Source of the DNA: Bacillota bacterium
Lineage (GTDB): Bacteria > Bacillota > Clostridia > Oscillospirales > Ethanoligenentaceae
Length of the DNA: 57,140 nt
Reading direction: 5' to 3'
Assembly (NCBI GenBank): GCA_023391835.1
Contig: JAEWAE010000020.1
Span: 1-57,140 of the forward strand
Shown: piece after piece, positions 32,138-40,253 of the stretch
How the letters are laid out: each line of letters starts with the position of its first letter
Numbering within the stretch: position 1 is the stretch's first letter
Position numbers and translations under genes: made by a program
Notes under the pieces: model-generated
Databases searched by the model: none
What the model saw: only the letters and a program-made list of their open reading frames with translations
What the model was told of the DNA's origin: nothing

Positions 32138-33959
32138 CGAGACCGAATACACCCGATCATTCGACATCCGCATTTGGCGCGGCCTGATGCGCTACATCCG
32201 CCCCTACCGGGGCATGCTGCTGACCGTCGTGGCGCTCAACTTCGCGGGGGCGGCTTTCGACATCACGCAGCCGCTTTTCCAGCGCTATGCCGTCGACCAT
32301 TTCATCACCGGCAAAAGCACGGCCGGGCTCGCGGGCTTCTGCGCGCTTTACGCCGCGGTCGTGATCCTCATGGCCGCCGTGGTGCTCATCTTTACCCGGC
32401 TTTCCATGCGCATCGACACCCACATGGGGCGGGATCTCAAGCAGGCCTGCTTCGAGCACCTGCAGACCCTGTCGCTGTCATATTATAACGTCACGCCCGT
32501 GGGCTATATCCTGGCCCGGGTGATGAATGACACCGGGCGCATCTCGGGGCTGCTGGCCTGGAACCTGCCGGATATCCTGTGGTCAACGGTCTATGTGCTG
32601 GGCACCTTCGCCGCCATGCTGGCCCTCAACCCCAGGCTGGCGCTGCCGGTGATGCTGCTCATCCCCGCGCTGGCGCTGCTCACCGCCTATTTTCAGGACC
32701 GCATCCTGCACTGGAACCGCCGGGTGCGCAAGCTCAATTCCAAAATCACCGGCGCCTACAACGAGGGCATCACGGGGGCCCGCACCTCCAAGACGCTGGT
32801 CATCGAGGACGCAAACTTCGCGGATTTTTCCCGTCTGACGGGGGAAATGCGTGAATCCTCCATCCACGCCGCGCGGCTCAACGCCATTTTCATGCCCGTG
32901 GTGCTGTCGCTGAGCGCGGTGGCCACGGCGGTGGTGCTCATCCGCGGCGGCTACCTGACAATGCAGCACCGCATGCTCATCGGCACCCTGTCGGCCTTCG
33001 CCACCTATTCGGTGAGCATTTTCCAGCCCATCCAGCAGATCGCCCGCAACCTTTCCGAATTCATTTCGGTGCAAACCAACATCGAGCGGGTCACCGGGCT
33101 GCTGGATGAGAAGCCCCGGATCGTCGACACCCCCGCCGTGGTGGCGAAATACGGCGACGCCTTCCACCCCAAGCCGGAAAATTGGGAGCCTATCCGCGGC
33201 GACATCGAATTCGACGACGTGAGCTTCCGCTACCCCGACGGCGGGGAGGACGTGCTGACCCATTTCTGCCTGAAGATCCCCGCCGGCTCCACCGTGGCCA
33301 TCGTGGGCGAGACCGGCGCCGGCAAAAGCACGCTGGTCAACCTGGCCTGCCGGTTTTTCGAGCCCACCGGCGGGCGGGTGCTCATCGATGGGCGGGATAT
33401 AAGGCAGCGCAGCCAGCTGTGGCTGCACAGCGCTATCGGCTACGTGCTGCAGAGCCCGCATCTTTTTTCGGGCACGGTGATGGAAAATATTCGTTACGGC
33501 CGGCTCGACGCCACCGACGACGAAGTGATCGCCGCCGCCCGGGCCGTGAGCGCCGACACGGTGGCGGCCCGGCTGCCCCACGGCTACGACACCGACGTGG
33601 GCGAGGGGGGCGACCTGCTTTCCACCGGGGAAAAGCAGCTGATATCCTTCGCCCGGGCGGTGCTGGCCGACCCGCGTGTCTTTGTGCTCGACGAGGCCAC
33701 CTCTTCCATCGACACCCGCACCGAGCAGCTTATCCAGCAGGCCATTGCGAAAATCCTGCGGGGGCGCACCTCCTTCCTCATCGCCCACCGGCTGTCCACC
33801 ATCCGCCACGCGGATAAGATCCTCGTGGTGCACGCGGGGCACATCGTCGAGCAGGGCACTCACGAGGAGCTGCTGGCCCGGCGCGGCGCCTACCATTCAC
33901 TCTATACCCGGCAGTTTGCCGACGAAGCCACCGATCGGGCGCTGGGGGGAGAAGCCTGA
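32127..33959 (+). CDS. ABC exporter half-transporter D (canonical Walker B, altered signature)
   Basis: This 610-residue partner has six membrane helices and a nucleotide-binding domain with Walker A GETGAGKST, Walker B VFVLDEATSS (catalytic Glu kept) and a degenerate signature LSTGEKQ in place of LSGGQ. In TM287/288-type pairs the bad ATP site combines the Asp Walker B of one subunit with the altered signature of the other, as here. ATG 32127 follows AAAGGAGG by 9 nt and overlaps the previous stop. Confidence 0.9.
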   Translation: MGYDETEYTRSFDIRIWRGLMRYIRPYRGMLLTVVALNFAGAAFDITQPLFQRYAVDHFITGKSTAGLAGFCALYAAVVILMAAVVLIFTRLSMRIDTHMGRDLKQACFEHLQTLSLSYYNVTPVGYILARVMNDTGRISGLLAWNLPDILWSTVYVLGTFAAMLALNPRLALPVMLLIPALALLTAYFQDRILHWNRRVRKLNSKITGAYNEGITGARTSKTLVIEDANFADFSRLTGEMRESSIHAARLNAIFMPVVLSLSAVATAVVLIRGGYLTMQHRMLIGTLSAFATYSVSIFQPIQQIARNLSEFISVQTNIERVTGLLDEKPRIVDTPAVVAKYGDAFHPKPENWEPIRGDIEFDDVSFRYPDGGEDVLTHFCLKIPAGSTVAIVGETGAGKSTLVNLACRFFEPTGGRVLIDGRDIRQRSQLWLHSAIGYVLQSPHLFSGTVMENIRYGRLDATDDEVIAAARAVSADTVAARLPHGYDTDVGEGGDLLSTGEKQLISFARAVLADPRVFVLDEATSSIDTRTEQLIQQAIAKILRGRTSFLIAHRLSTIRHADKILVVHAGHIVEQGTHEELLARRGAYHSLYTRQFADEATDRALGGEA

Positions 33960-33995
33960 TCCCATCGGCCGGATGCCATTGAACCGGACTCGCTG

Positions 33996-34024
33996 TCCCG
34001 CCGGGTGACCGGCGGGATTTTTTT
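33996..34024 (+). terminator. Intrinsic terminator of the exporter operon
   Basis: TCCCGCCGG/CCGGCGGGA (9 bp, 4-nt loop) followed by TTTTTTT. Confidence 0.9.
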
Positions 34025-34034
34025 ATCCCCGGGG

Positions 34035-34063
34035 TTGACAGCGTCGAACGGCCGGTATAAGAT
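34035..34063 (+). promoter_or_regulatory. Promoter of the AbrB-ABC operon
   Basis: TTGACA (34035-34040), 17 bp, TAAGAT (34058-34063), directly after the previous terminator. Confidence 0.65.
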
Positions 34064-34076
34064 AAAATAAGTAGTT

Positions 34077-34103
34077 ATACTATTCATACTAATCATACAA
34101 TTG
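34077..34103 (+). repeat. Three tandem 9-bp repeats, operator candidate
   Basis: ATACTATTC, ATACTAATC and ATACAATTG follow each other without gaps (34077-34103), starting about 7 bp past the expected transcript start. AbrB-type proteins bind AT-rich DNA with little sequence strictness, so this is a good site for autoregulation by the first gene product. Confidence 0.5.
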
Positions 34104-34116
34104 AGAAGGCGATCGG

Positions 34117-34347
34117 ATGAAACATCCCAAGGGCAAATACGCCTGGACGGTCAAAGTCGGGGAAAAAGGGCAGTTTGTCATCCCCAAAGAGGCGCGGGAT
34201 CTATTCGACATCCACCCCGGCGATACGCTCATCGTGCTGGCCGACGAAAAACGAGGCATTGCCATTCCGCCCAAATCCACATTTGCCATGTTCTTTGAAC
34301 GCATTTTTGCCGAGAATGGGCCGAAAGCCGGGGAGAAGTCAAAATGA
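34117..34347 (+). CDS. AbrB/SpoVT-type DNA-binding protein
   Basis: This 76-residue swapped-hairpin AbrB domain protein has the pattern VKVGEKGQFVIPKEARDLFDIHPGDTLIVLADEK in its first 50 residues (core: GQFVIPKEAR, PGDTLIV), followed by a short helix-like tail. It is a small dimeric regulator. AAGG is 7 nt before the ATG. Its last codon overlaps the next gene's start (ATGA), so it is cotranscribed with, and probably controls, the ABC transporter. Confidence 0.85.
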   Translation: MKHPKGKYAWTVKVGEKGQFVIPKEARDLFDIHPGDTLIVLADEKRGIAIPPKSTFAMFFERIFAENGPKAGEKSK

Positions 34348-35186
34348 TTCCACTGGAAGTACACAATCTGTGTAAAACCTACCCCTCCTTTCAGCTGCAT
34401 GACCTGTCGTTCACCCTCGCGGCGGGCAAAATCACCGGCTTTGTGGGACGCAACGGCGCCGGCAAGAGCACCACGCTCAAGAGTCTTTTCCACATGGTGC
34501 ACCCGGAAAGTGGAGAAATCCGATTTTTCGGGCAGGATTTTGCCGCCCACGAGCTGGAAATCAAGCGCCGGGTCGGTTTTGTCACCGGCGGCGTGGATTT
34601 TTACCCCCGCAGCCGGCTGCGCGCCATCACCCGCGTCACACGGACGTTTTACCCGAACTGGGATGAGGCGGGCTATGAACGGTGCCTGGCCCGCTTCGGG
34701 CTGGATGAGCGAAAGACCCCGGCCCAGCTTTCCACAGGTATGCAGATCAAGTACGCGCTGACGCTGGCCCTTTCCCACCGGGCGGAGCTGCTCATCCTCG
34801 ACGAGCCCACCAGCGGCCTCGACCCGGTCTCGCGGGACGAGCTGCTCGACCTTTTCCTGAGCCTGTGCGGCGAGGGTGTGACCATCCTTTTTTCCACCCA
34901 CATCATTTCCGATCTCGACAAGTGCGCGGACCGCATCCTGTATATTCAAAACGGTTCGCTGCTGGCCGACAGCGATCTGCCCGCATTTGTGGGGAGCTAC
35001 CGGCTGGCGGATGACACCGCCTCCGACCCGCTCCCCGAGTCGGTGCGGCGGCAGGCGCTGGGAACGCGCCGCACCAAAACGGGCCGCTCGCTGCTGCTCC
35101 CCGCCGCCGCGGCCGAAAGAATCCCCTCCCGCCCCGCCGGGCTGGAGGAGATCATGGTGCATCTGGAACGGAGGGAGGACACATGA
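34344..35186 (+). CDS. ABC transporter ATPase (YtrB-like, ABC-2 type)
   Basis: This 280-residue cytoplasmic ATPase has Walker A GRNGAGKSTT, signature LSTGMQIK, Walker B LLILDEPTSGLD and the switch His in STHIISD. The last 70 residues form a short C-terminal extension. It energises the membrane subunit encoded by the next gene, overlapping by ATGA. Such pairs in Firmicutes are often linked to cell-envelope antibiotic response; here that is inference. Confidence 0.9.
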   Translation: MIPLEVHNLCKTYPSFQLHDLSFTLAAGKITGFVGRNGAGKSTTLKSLFHMVHPESGEIRFFGQDFAAHELEIKRRVGFVTGGVDFYPRSRLRAITRVTRTFYPNWDEAGYERCLARFGLDERKTPAQLSTGMQIKYALTLALSHRAELLILDEPTSGLDPVSRDELLDLFLSLCGEGVTILFSTHIISDLDKCADRILYIQNGSLLADSDLPAFVGSYRLADDTASDPLPESVRRQALGTRRTKTGRSLLLPAAAAERIPSRPAGLEEIMVHLERREDT

Positions 35187-35833
35187 AACACCTGCTTTAT
35201 AAAGAGCTGACGCTGTCGCTGCACCCCACCGCGCCGCTTTTTCTGCTGCTGTCGGCGATGCTGATTATCCCAAATTACCCCTATTACGTCGTTTTCTTTT
35301 ACACGGGGCTCGCGGTATTTTTCACCTGCCTGAACGGCCGGGAAAATCACGACGTGGCCTACTCGGTGCGGCTGCCCGTGGCCAAGCGGGATATCGTGCG
35401 GGCGCGGTTTGCCTTCGTCGTGCTGCTGGAGGCCGCCCAGCTGCTGTGCGCCGTGCCCTTCGCCCTGCTGCGCCAATCCATGCCCGTGCCCCGCAATCAG
35501 GTAGGCATGGGCGCCAACCTGACCCTTTTCGGGCTGTCGCTGGTGCTGCTGGGCCTATTCAACCTCATTTTTTTCACCATCTATTACCACCGGGATGTCA
35601 ACCAGGTGGGCAAAGCCTTCGGCTGGGCCACCGTGGGCGTGAGCCTTTATATGGTCGTGGCCGAAACCGCCGACCATGCCGTCCCCTACATCCGCAATAC
35701 GCTCGACACCAACGAGCCGCTCTTTTTAGCCCCCAAACTGGCCGTGCTGGCCGGCGGGCTGCTGATTTACGCCCTGTGCACGGCCGTCGCCTATCGCCGG
35801 TCGGTGCGCAGCTTCGAAGCGCTTGACTTGTAG
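35183..35833 (+). CDS. ABC-2 type membrane permease
   Basis: This 216-residue protein has about six hydrophobic segments and a short N-terminus MKHLLYKELTLSL typical of small ABC-2 permeases. It starts within the stop of the ATPase gene and ends just before a terminator. The substrate is unknown. Confidence 0.82.
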   Translation: MKHLLYKELTLSLHPTAPLFLLLSAMLIIPNYPYYVVFFYTGLAVFFTCLNGRENHDVAYSVRLPVAKRDIVRARFAFVVLLEAAQLLCAVPFALLRQSMPVPRNQVGMGANLTLFGLSLVLLGLFNLIFFTIYYHRDVNQVGKAFGWATVGVSLYMVVAETADHAVPYIRNTLDTNEPLFLAPKLAVLAGGLLIYALCTAVAYRRSVRSFEALDL

Positions 35834-35837
35834 ATGC

Positions 35838-35874
35838 AAAGGCGGGCCCGCCTGCAAAAGGAGGGCCCGCCTTT
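35838..35874. terminator. Bidirectional terminator between convergent genes
   Basis: A perfect 12-bp stem AAAGGCGGGCCC/GGGCCCGCCTTT (35838-35849, 35863-35874). The 3' arm overlaps the stop codon of the patatin-like gene. Confidence 0.8.
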
Positions 35875-36721
35875 ATGACTGTGCGTCGGTCAGAAAGGCC
35901 GGGATGGCCGCTGCGTCCCCGCGGCCCTTGCGATACATGGCGTCCATGCGCCGGCGGCTGCGGGTGAGGGTTTTCATGCCGCAGATGTTGTCGGGCGCGA
36001 TAAGGAGCACCCGCCCCTGGCGGGCGTATTCCTGCGCCAGAGCAACCTCCTGGTTATACAGGTCGGCACGGGCCAGCAGCCGCCGAGCCGCCTGCGGGTA
36101 GCTTTTTTCCAGCCGGCGGGCCAGACGGGCATCTCTTTCCGGCGAGCGCTGGAAATCGGCCGGCCGGGTCAGCACGACCACCACCCGGTCGCACCCGTCG
36201 TCAAAAGCCTTCCGCACCGGCACCGGGTCGGCCAGCCCACCGTCGAAATAGGGCACGCCGCCGATCTCATAGGGCCGGCAGACCAGCGGCAGGCTGGAGG
36301 ACGCTTTTAGAATATGGTAGCTGTCGGGGCCCATATCCCGTTTGTCGAAATACTGCACCGCACCGGTGAGAGCGTTGAGCGCCACCACCTTCATCACGGC
36401 AGGGGAGGCGCGGAAGGCGTCGTAATCCAGTGGATTTTCGCCGTCGTGATTGGAAAGCCCGCTGTATACATAGTCGAGATCGATATAGGAGCCCGTGTAC
36501 AGCAGATTGTGCAGGCTCATATAGCGGCGGCGGAAGGAATATTCCATATAAAAGTGATAATTCCGCCCCGGCTGCCCGGCCAGATAGGAGGCAATGTTGG
36601 CGCTGCCCGCCGACACGCCGATGCAGTAGTCAAATCGGATATGCCGCTCCATGCAGCAGTCGAAAACCCCGGCGCCATAGATGCCCCGCATCCCGCCGCC
36701 CACATCCACGATCCCCACCAT
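35873..36721 (-). CDS. Patatin-like phospholipase
   Basis: This 282-residue patatin-family protein has the oxyanion loop VGGGMRGIYGAG (7-18), the nucleophile Ser37 in GVSAG and the dyad Asp160 in DGG. The Ser-Asp dyad hydrolyses acyl esters of lipids. No signal peptide is seen, so it acts inside the cell on the membrane face. ATG 36721 follows AAAGGGG by 8 nt; a GTG two codons upstream is less likely. The gene has its own promoter embedded in the terminator of nrdD. Confidence 0.88.
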   Translation of the reverse strand: MVGIVDVGGGMRGIYGAGVFDCCMERHIRFDYCIGVSAGSANIASYLAGQPGRNYHFYMEYSFRRRYMSLHNLLYTGSYIDLDYVYSGLSNHDGENPLDYDAFRASPAVMKVVALNALTGAVQYFDKRDMGPDSYHILKASSSLPLVCRPYEIGGVPYFDGGLADPVPVRKAFDDGCDRVVVVLTRPADFQRSPERDARLARRLEKSYPQAARRLLARADLYNQEVALAQEYARQGRVLLIAPDNICGMKTLTRSRRRMDAMYRKGRGDAAAIPAFLTDAQS

Positions 36722-36766
36722 GGGCACCGCCCCTTTCCCGTACGGACGTTCGAACGAGCCGCCCTT

Positions 36767-36796
36767 ATTGTATCACAAACCCCGGCCGGGCGTCAA
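36767..36796 (-). promoter_or_regulatory. Patatin-like gene promoter
   Basis: On the minus strand TTGACG (36791-36796), 18 bp, TACAAT (36767-36772). The -35 shares bases with the T run of the nrdD terminator. A 10-bp palindrome CGTTCGAACG lies at about 36747-36756 in the leader. Confidence 0.6.
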
Positions 36797-36832
36797 AAAG
36801 AGGGGCGGCGGGAAAATTCCGCCGCCCCTCTT
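36795..36832 (-). terminator. nrdD terminator
   Basis: A perfect 14-bp stem AAGAGGGGCGGCGG/CCGCCGCCCCTCTT (36798-36811, 36819-36832) followed on the minus strand by a T run. Confidence 0.85.
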
Positions 36833-36848
36833 ATACCATGGCGTCGCG

Positions 36849-39239
36849 TCACGCCAGCTCTTCGGTATATTTTTTGATGTTGGAAGCGTTGGCAAACCGG
36901 GCGATCTCTCCGCCGCGGATGACGATAAGAGTCGGGGCCTGCCGCACGCCGAAATTCTGCACAAGCTCCGCGTTTTCTTCCGCGTCCACCGTCTGGTACC
37001 TGACCCCGGCCTTGTCGAGTATGGACTTGGCCATGCGGCAGTTGGGGCAGGTCTTGGTGGTGAAAAGATAGACCGCTTCCGCCTCGGCCGGCTTTTCCTC
37101 CGTCTTCTCGGCCGCGGGCTGCTCGGCCACGGGCTGCTCGGGCAGCGGGCCGGTGTGGGTCAGATTCGAATGCAGCGGGTCGAAAAGCTTGCGCTCGCGG
37201 TATTCTTCGGCCTTGCCGTCGTTCCAGTTCTGCACCGGGCGGTAATAGCCGGTAATGCGGCTGTAGACCTCGGCCGGCTTGCCGCATTTCGGGCAGGTGA
37301 ACTGCTCGCCCGCCAGATAGCCGTGATCTTTGCAGATGGAGTAGGTCGGCGACAGGGTGTAATAGGGCAAACGGTAATTTTCGGCGATTTTGCGCACCAG
37401 ATTGGCGGCCGATTTCCAATCCGGCAGCTTTTCGCCGAGGAAGGCGTGGAACACCGTGCCCGAGGTGTAAAGGGTCTGCAGATCGTCCTGCATATCCAGC
37501 GCTTCGAAAATGTCGGCGGTGTAGCCCACCGGCAGCTGCGAGGAGTTGGTGTAATAGGGTGTGTGACCTTTTTCGGAAGCCGTAATGATGTCGGGGTAGC
37601 GTTCCACATCGTGCTTGGCCAGACGATAAGATGTGGACTCCGCCGGGGTGGCTTCGAGGTTATACAGGTCGCCGTACTGTTCCTGATAGTCGGAAAGCCG
37701 CTCCCGCATGTGGTTGAGCACATCCTGGGTGAACTGCCTGGCCTTTTCGTGGGTCAAATCCTCGCGAATCCAGTTGGCGTTGAGGCAGGCCTCGTTCATA
37801 CCAATCAGCCCGATGGTGGAAAAATGATTCTCAAAGGTGCCGAGATAGCGCCTGGTGTAGGGGTACAGACCCTCCTTGAGCAGGCGGGTGATGATGGTGC
37901 GCTTGATTTTGAGGGAACGGGCCGCCACATCCATCATGTGATCCAGCCGCTCGTAAAAGTCCGCTTCGTTCTCGGCCAGATAGCCGATGCGGGGCATATT
38001 GATGGTCACAACGCCCACCGAGCCGGTGCTTTCGCCGCTGCCGAAAAAGCCGCCCGACTTCTTGCGCAGCTCCCGCAGATCCAGCCGCAGACGGCAGCAC
38101 ATGCTGCGCACGTCGTTGGGCTCCATGTCGCTGTTGATATAGTTGGAAAAATACGGTGTGCCGTATTTGGAGGCCATTTCAAACAGAAGCCGGTTGTTTT
38201 CGGTCTCGGACCAGTCGAAATCCTTGGTGATGGAGTAGGTGGGAATGGGGTATTGGAAGCCGCGGCCGTTGGCGTCGCCCTCGATCATGGTCTCGATGAA
38301 GGCCTTGTTGACCATATCCATCTCGGGCTTGCAGTCTTTATATTTGAAATCCATTTCCTTGCCGCCGACGATGGCCGGCAGCTCCGCCAGATCGTTCGGG
38401 ACCGTCCAATCCAGCGTAATGTTGGAAAACGGAGCCTGCGTGCCCCAGCGGCTGGGGGTATTCACGCCGTAGATGAAAGACTGGATGCAGTTTTTTACGT
38501 CGTAATACGAAAGATGATCTGCCTTGACAAACGGGGCGAGGTAGGTGTCGAAGGAAGAAAATGCCTGGGCGCCCGCCCACTCATTCTGCATGATGCCCAG
38601 GAAGTTGACCATCTGGTTGCACAGCGACACCAGATGCTTGGCGGGGGCGGAGGTGATCTTGCCGGGTACGCCGCCCAGACCCTCCTGGATCAGCTGTTTA
38701 AGGCTCCAGCCCGCGCAGTAGCCGGTGAGCATCGACAGGTCATGGATGTGCATATCCGCGTTGCGGTGGGCGTCCGCGATCTCTTCGTCATAAATTTCCG
38801 ACAGCCAGTAATTGGCGGTGATGGCGCCCGAGTTGCTCAGGATCAGGCCGCCCACCGAATAGGTGACGGTGGAATTTTCCTTCACCCGCCAGTCGGTAAG
38901 TTTGACATAGCTGTCGACCACCTGCTTGTAATCGAGAATGGTCGATTTCATGTTGCGGATCTTTTCCCGCTGTTTGCGGTAAAGGATATAGCATTTTGCC
39001 ACGTCGCTGTAGCCCGCCTGGCTGAGCACCGACTCGACGCTGTCCTGGATGGCTTCGACGCCGATGCGGCCTTCCTGGATCTTCGACTCGTAATCCGATG
39101 TCACTTTCAGCGCCAGCAGGTCGATAATGTCGGGGTTATACTGTTTTTCCATCGCGTCGAACGCTTTGCGAATGGCGGTACTGATTTTGGAAAGATTAAA
39201 ATCCACCACAGCCCCGTCGCGCTTCACTACCTGATACAT
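36849..39239 (-). CDS. nrdD: Anaerobic (class III) ribonucleotide reductase NrdD fused to a C-terminal glutaredoxin-like domain
   Basis: This 796-residue enzyme makes deoxyribonucleotides without oxygen using a glycyl radical. An N-terminal ATP-cone (about 1-95, MYQVVKRDGAVVDFN) sets overall activity; the large catalytic barrel follows. The glycyl radical is at about Gly664 in RITGYYRPVQNWNDGK. Near it a single CPKC pair and an upstream Cys are seen rather than a full four-Cys zinc site. After a Pro/Glu/Ala linker (about 695-722) comes a thioredoxin-fold domain with CPNC (731-734) and TLIVIRGGE. The redoxin domain is an in-built electron donor candidate. GAGGAAGGG is 7 nt before the ATG. No nrdG activase gene is adjacent. 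Confidence 0.92.
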   Translation of the reverse strand: MYQVVKRDGAVVDFNLSKISTAIRKAFDAMEKQYNPDIIDLLALKVTSDYESKIQEGRIGVEAIQDSVESVLSQAGYSDVAKCYILYRKQREKIRNMKSTILDYKQVVDSYVKLTDWRVKENSTVTYSVGGLILSNSGAITANYWLSEIYDEEIADAHRNADMHIHDLSMLTGYCAGWSLKQLIQEGLGGVPGKITSAPAKHLVSLCNQMVNFLGIMQNEWAGAQAFSSFDTYLAPFVKADHLSYYDVKNCIQSFIYGVNTPSRWGTQAPFSNITLDWTVPNDLAELPAIVGGKEMDFKYKDCKPEMDMVNKAFIETMIEGDANGRGFQYPIPTYSITKDFDWSETENNRLLFEMASKYGTPYFSNYINSDMEPNDVRSMCCRLRLDLRELRKKSGGFFGSGESTGSVGVVTINMPRIGYLAENEADFYERLDHMMDVAARSLKIKRTIITRLLKEGLYPYTRRYLGTFENHFSTIGLIGMNEACLNANWIREDLTHEKARQFTQDVLNHMRERLSDYQEQYGDLYNLEATPAESTSYRLAKHDVERYPDIITASEKGHTPYYTNSSQLPVGYTADIFEALDMQDDLQTLYTSGTVFHAFLGEKLPDWKSAANLVRKIAENYRLPYYTLSPTYSICKDHGYLAGEQFTCPKCGKPAEVYSRITGYYRPVQNWNDGKAEEYRERKLFDPLHSNLTHTGPLPEQPVAEQPAAEKTEEKPAEAEAVYLFTTKTCPNCRMAKSILDKAGVRYQTVDAEENAELVQNFGVRQAPTLIVIRGGEIARFANASNIKKYTEELA

Positions 39240-39457
39240 CTGTCGACCCTTCCTCTTCATTGTCGTTTTACATTCCGTCAAGCCCCTCGGGATGCCGCTG
39301 CAAAAGCCGTACCCCCCAGGTTATCGGCGCCGGCGCGGCCTTTTCCACCCCGCGGCCGAAAACACCGGAGAACCGCACCGTTGCGCCGCTCCCCGGGTCA
39401 TGCCCCCGTCATGGGGGATGTTATTGAATTGAAGCGCTATATATTGTGCTTTATTGC
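39240..39457 (-). other. Long untranslated leader of nrdD
   Basis: About 218 nt lie between the predicted transcript start and the nrdD ATG. The region is GC-rich and holds a hairpin CCCCC/GGGGG (39403-39417), but no recognisable riboswitch or open frame with a ribosome site. Confidence 0.35.
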
Positions 39458-39492
39458 TGCTATATTATAACACGGCCAGGCGGCCCGCACAA
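39434..39492 (-). promoter_or_regulatory. nrdD promoter with NrdR box
   Basis: On the minus strand TTGTGC (39487-39492), 17 bp, TATAAT (39464-39469). Downstream, GCACAATATATAGCGC (39434-39449) matches the NrdR consensus core (CwATATATwG with neighbours) in all ten core positions. A second, weaker copy (7 of 10 core positions) overlaps the -10 at 39457-39472. NrdR represses ribonucleotide reductase genes when dATP is high. Confidence 0.65.
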
Positions 39493-39526
39493 GACATAAC
39501 GCCAGTTTATTTTCTTCCTTCTCTTC

Positions 39527-39557
39527 AAAAAAACGGAGCACCCCAATGGAGCGCTCC
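39527..39557 (-). terminator. Terminator of the SPFH operon
   Basis: On the minus strand GGAGC/GCTCC stem (39553-39557 and 39535-39539) followed by GTTTTTTT. It ends the four-gene operon just past its last stop codon. Confidence 0.75.
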
Positions 39558-39580
39558 CCAAAATTGGTTGCGGCTTCCAC

Positions 39581-40240
39581 TCACGACAGCGGCGTGCCGC
39601 AGTATTCACAGGGGACGGTCCGGCCTGCCGGGATGACATTGCGGGCACCGCAGCCGGGGCAGACCGTTGCTTTCATCGCGGCCGTTTCCTGCACAACCGC
39701 TTCGGGTGTTTCCTCCGCCGGGGCCGGCCGGGGCTTCACAATCTCCCGGTCGGTGTCGTGGATATAGGCGCCGGCGAAATACCCGATGTCGATCATCTTC
39801 TGCAGATCCCGCCGTACGATTTCATAGGGCAGCGCCATAGCGGCCGCGATATTGTCCAGCGATGTCTGTTCCTGATTGATCACCAAGTCAATATATTTTC
39901 TATATTTTCGGGCGTTCGCTTTCATCCGGCGGGAAACAAACAGCAGGCACACTCCGCCGCCGCCGAAAAGGACCGTCGCCGCGATCATACCAAATACGGG
40001 GTCGCCGCCGCTCGACGTATCCAGATTGCCTGTCAAGCCGCCCAGAAGATAAAAAGCAGCCATGGCGATGAGGACCCAGCCGACGATGCCTACGGTTTTA
40101 CTGCTTTGGAAGGTGACGGACTTATCCTGCCCCATTTTCATACACAGCAGCACGAGCCCTACCGGCCAGAAGAGGACCAGAAGAATGACGACCGCTTTCC
40201 AGGATATACTTTTACTCTGAGACAGATGGGCGGACTTCAT
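39581..40240 (-). CDS. Membrane protein with winged-helix-like domain and C-terminal zinc ribbon (SPFH operon, gene 4)
   Basis: This 219-residue protein has three hydrophobic segments (about 14-36, 48-70, 80-103), a cytoplasmic helical domain (about 112-168: KYIDLVINQEQTSLDNIAAA, RRDLQKMIDIGYFAGAYI) of winged-helix or PCI-like pattern, and a C-terminal zinc ribbon (CPGCG...CEYCG). It is a paralogue of the gene upstream: both share V/RRDLQKMID..F.A and the CPGCG/CxYCGT ending. The order resembles Bacillus subtilis YdjG/YdjH, which recruit stress proteins to the membrane. GAAGGGGG is 7 nt before the ATG, 13 bp from the previous stop. Confidence 0.7.
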   Translation of the reverse strand: MKSAHLSQSKSISWKAVVILLVLFWPVGLVLLCMKMGQDKSVTFQSSKTVGIVGWVLIAMAAFYLLGGLTGNLDTSSGGDPVFGMIAATVLFGGGGVCLLFVSRRMKANARKYRKYIDLVINQEQTSLDNIAAAMALPYEIVRRDLQKMIDIGYFAGAYIHDTDREIVKPRPAPAEETPEAVVQETAAMKATVCPGCGARNVIPAGRTVPCEYCGTPLS

Positions 40241-40253
40241 GTCGTTGCCCCCT

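Noticed and set aside
36681..39470. A 929-codon open frame on the plus strand across nrdD
   Set aside because: It is antisense to a clear NrdD gene, has no ribosome site and its His/Gly/Val-rich translation is typical of a GC-rich shadow frame.
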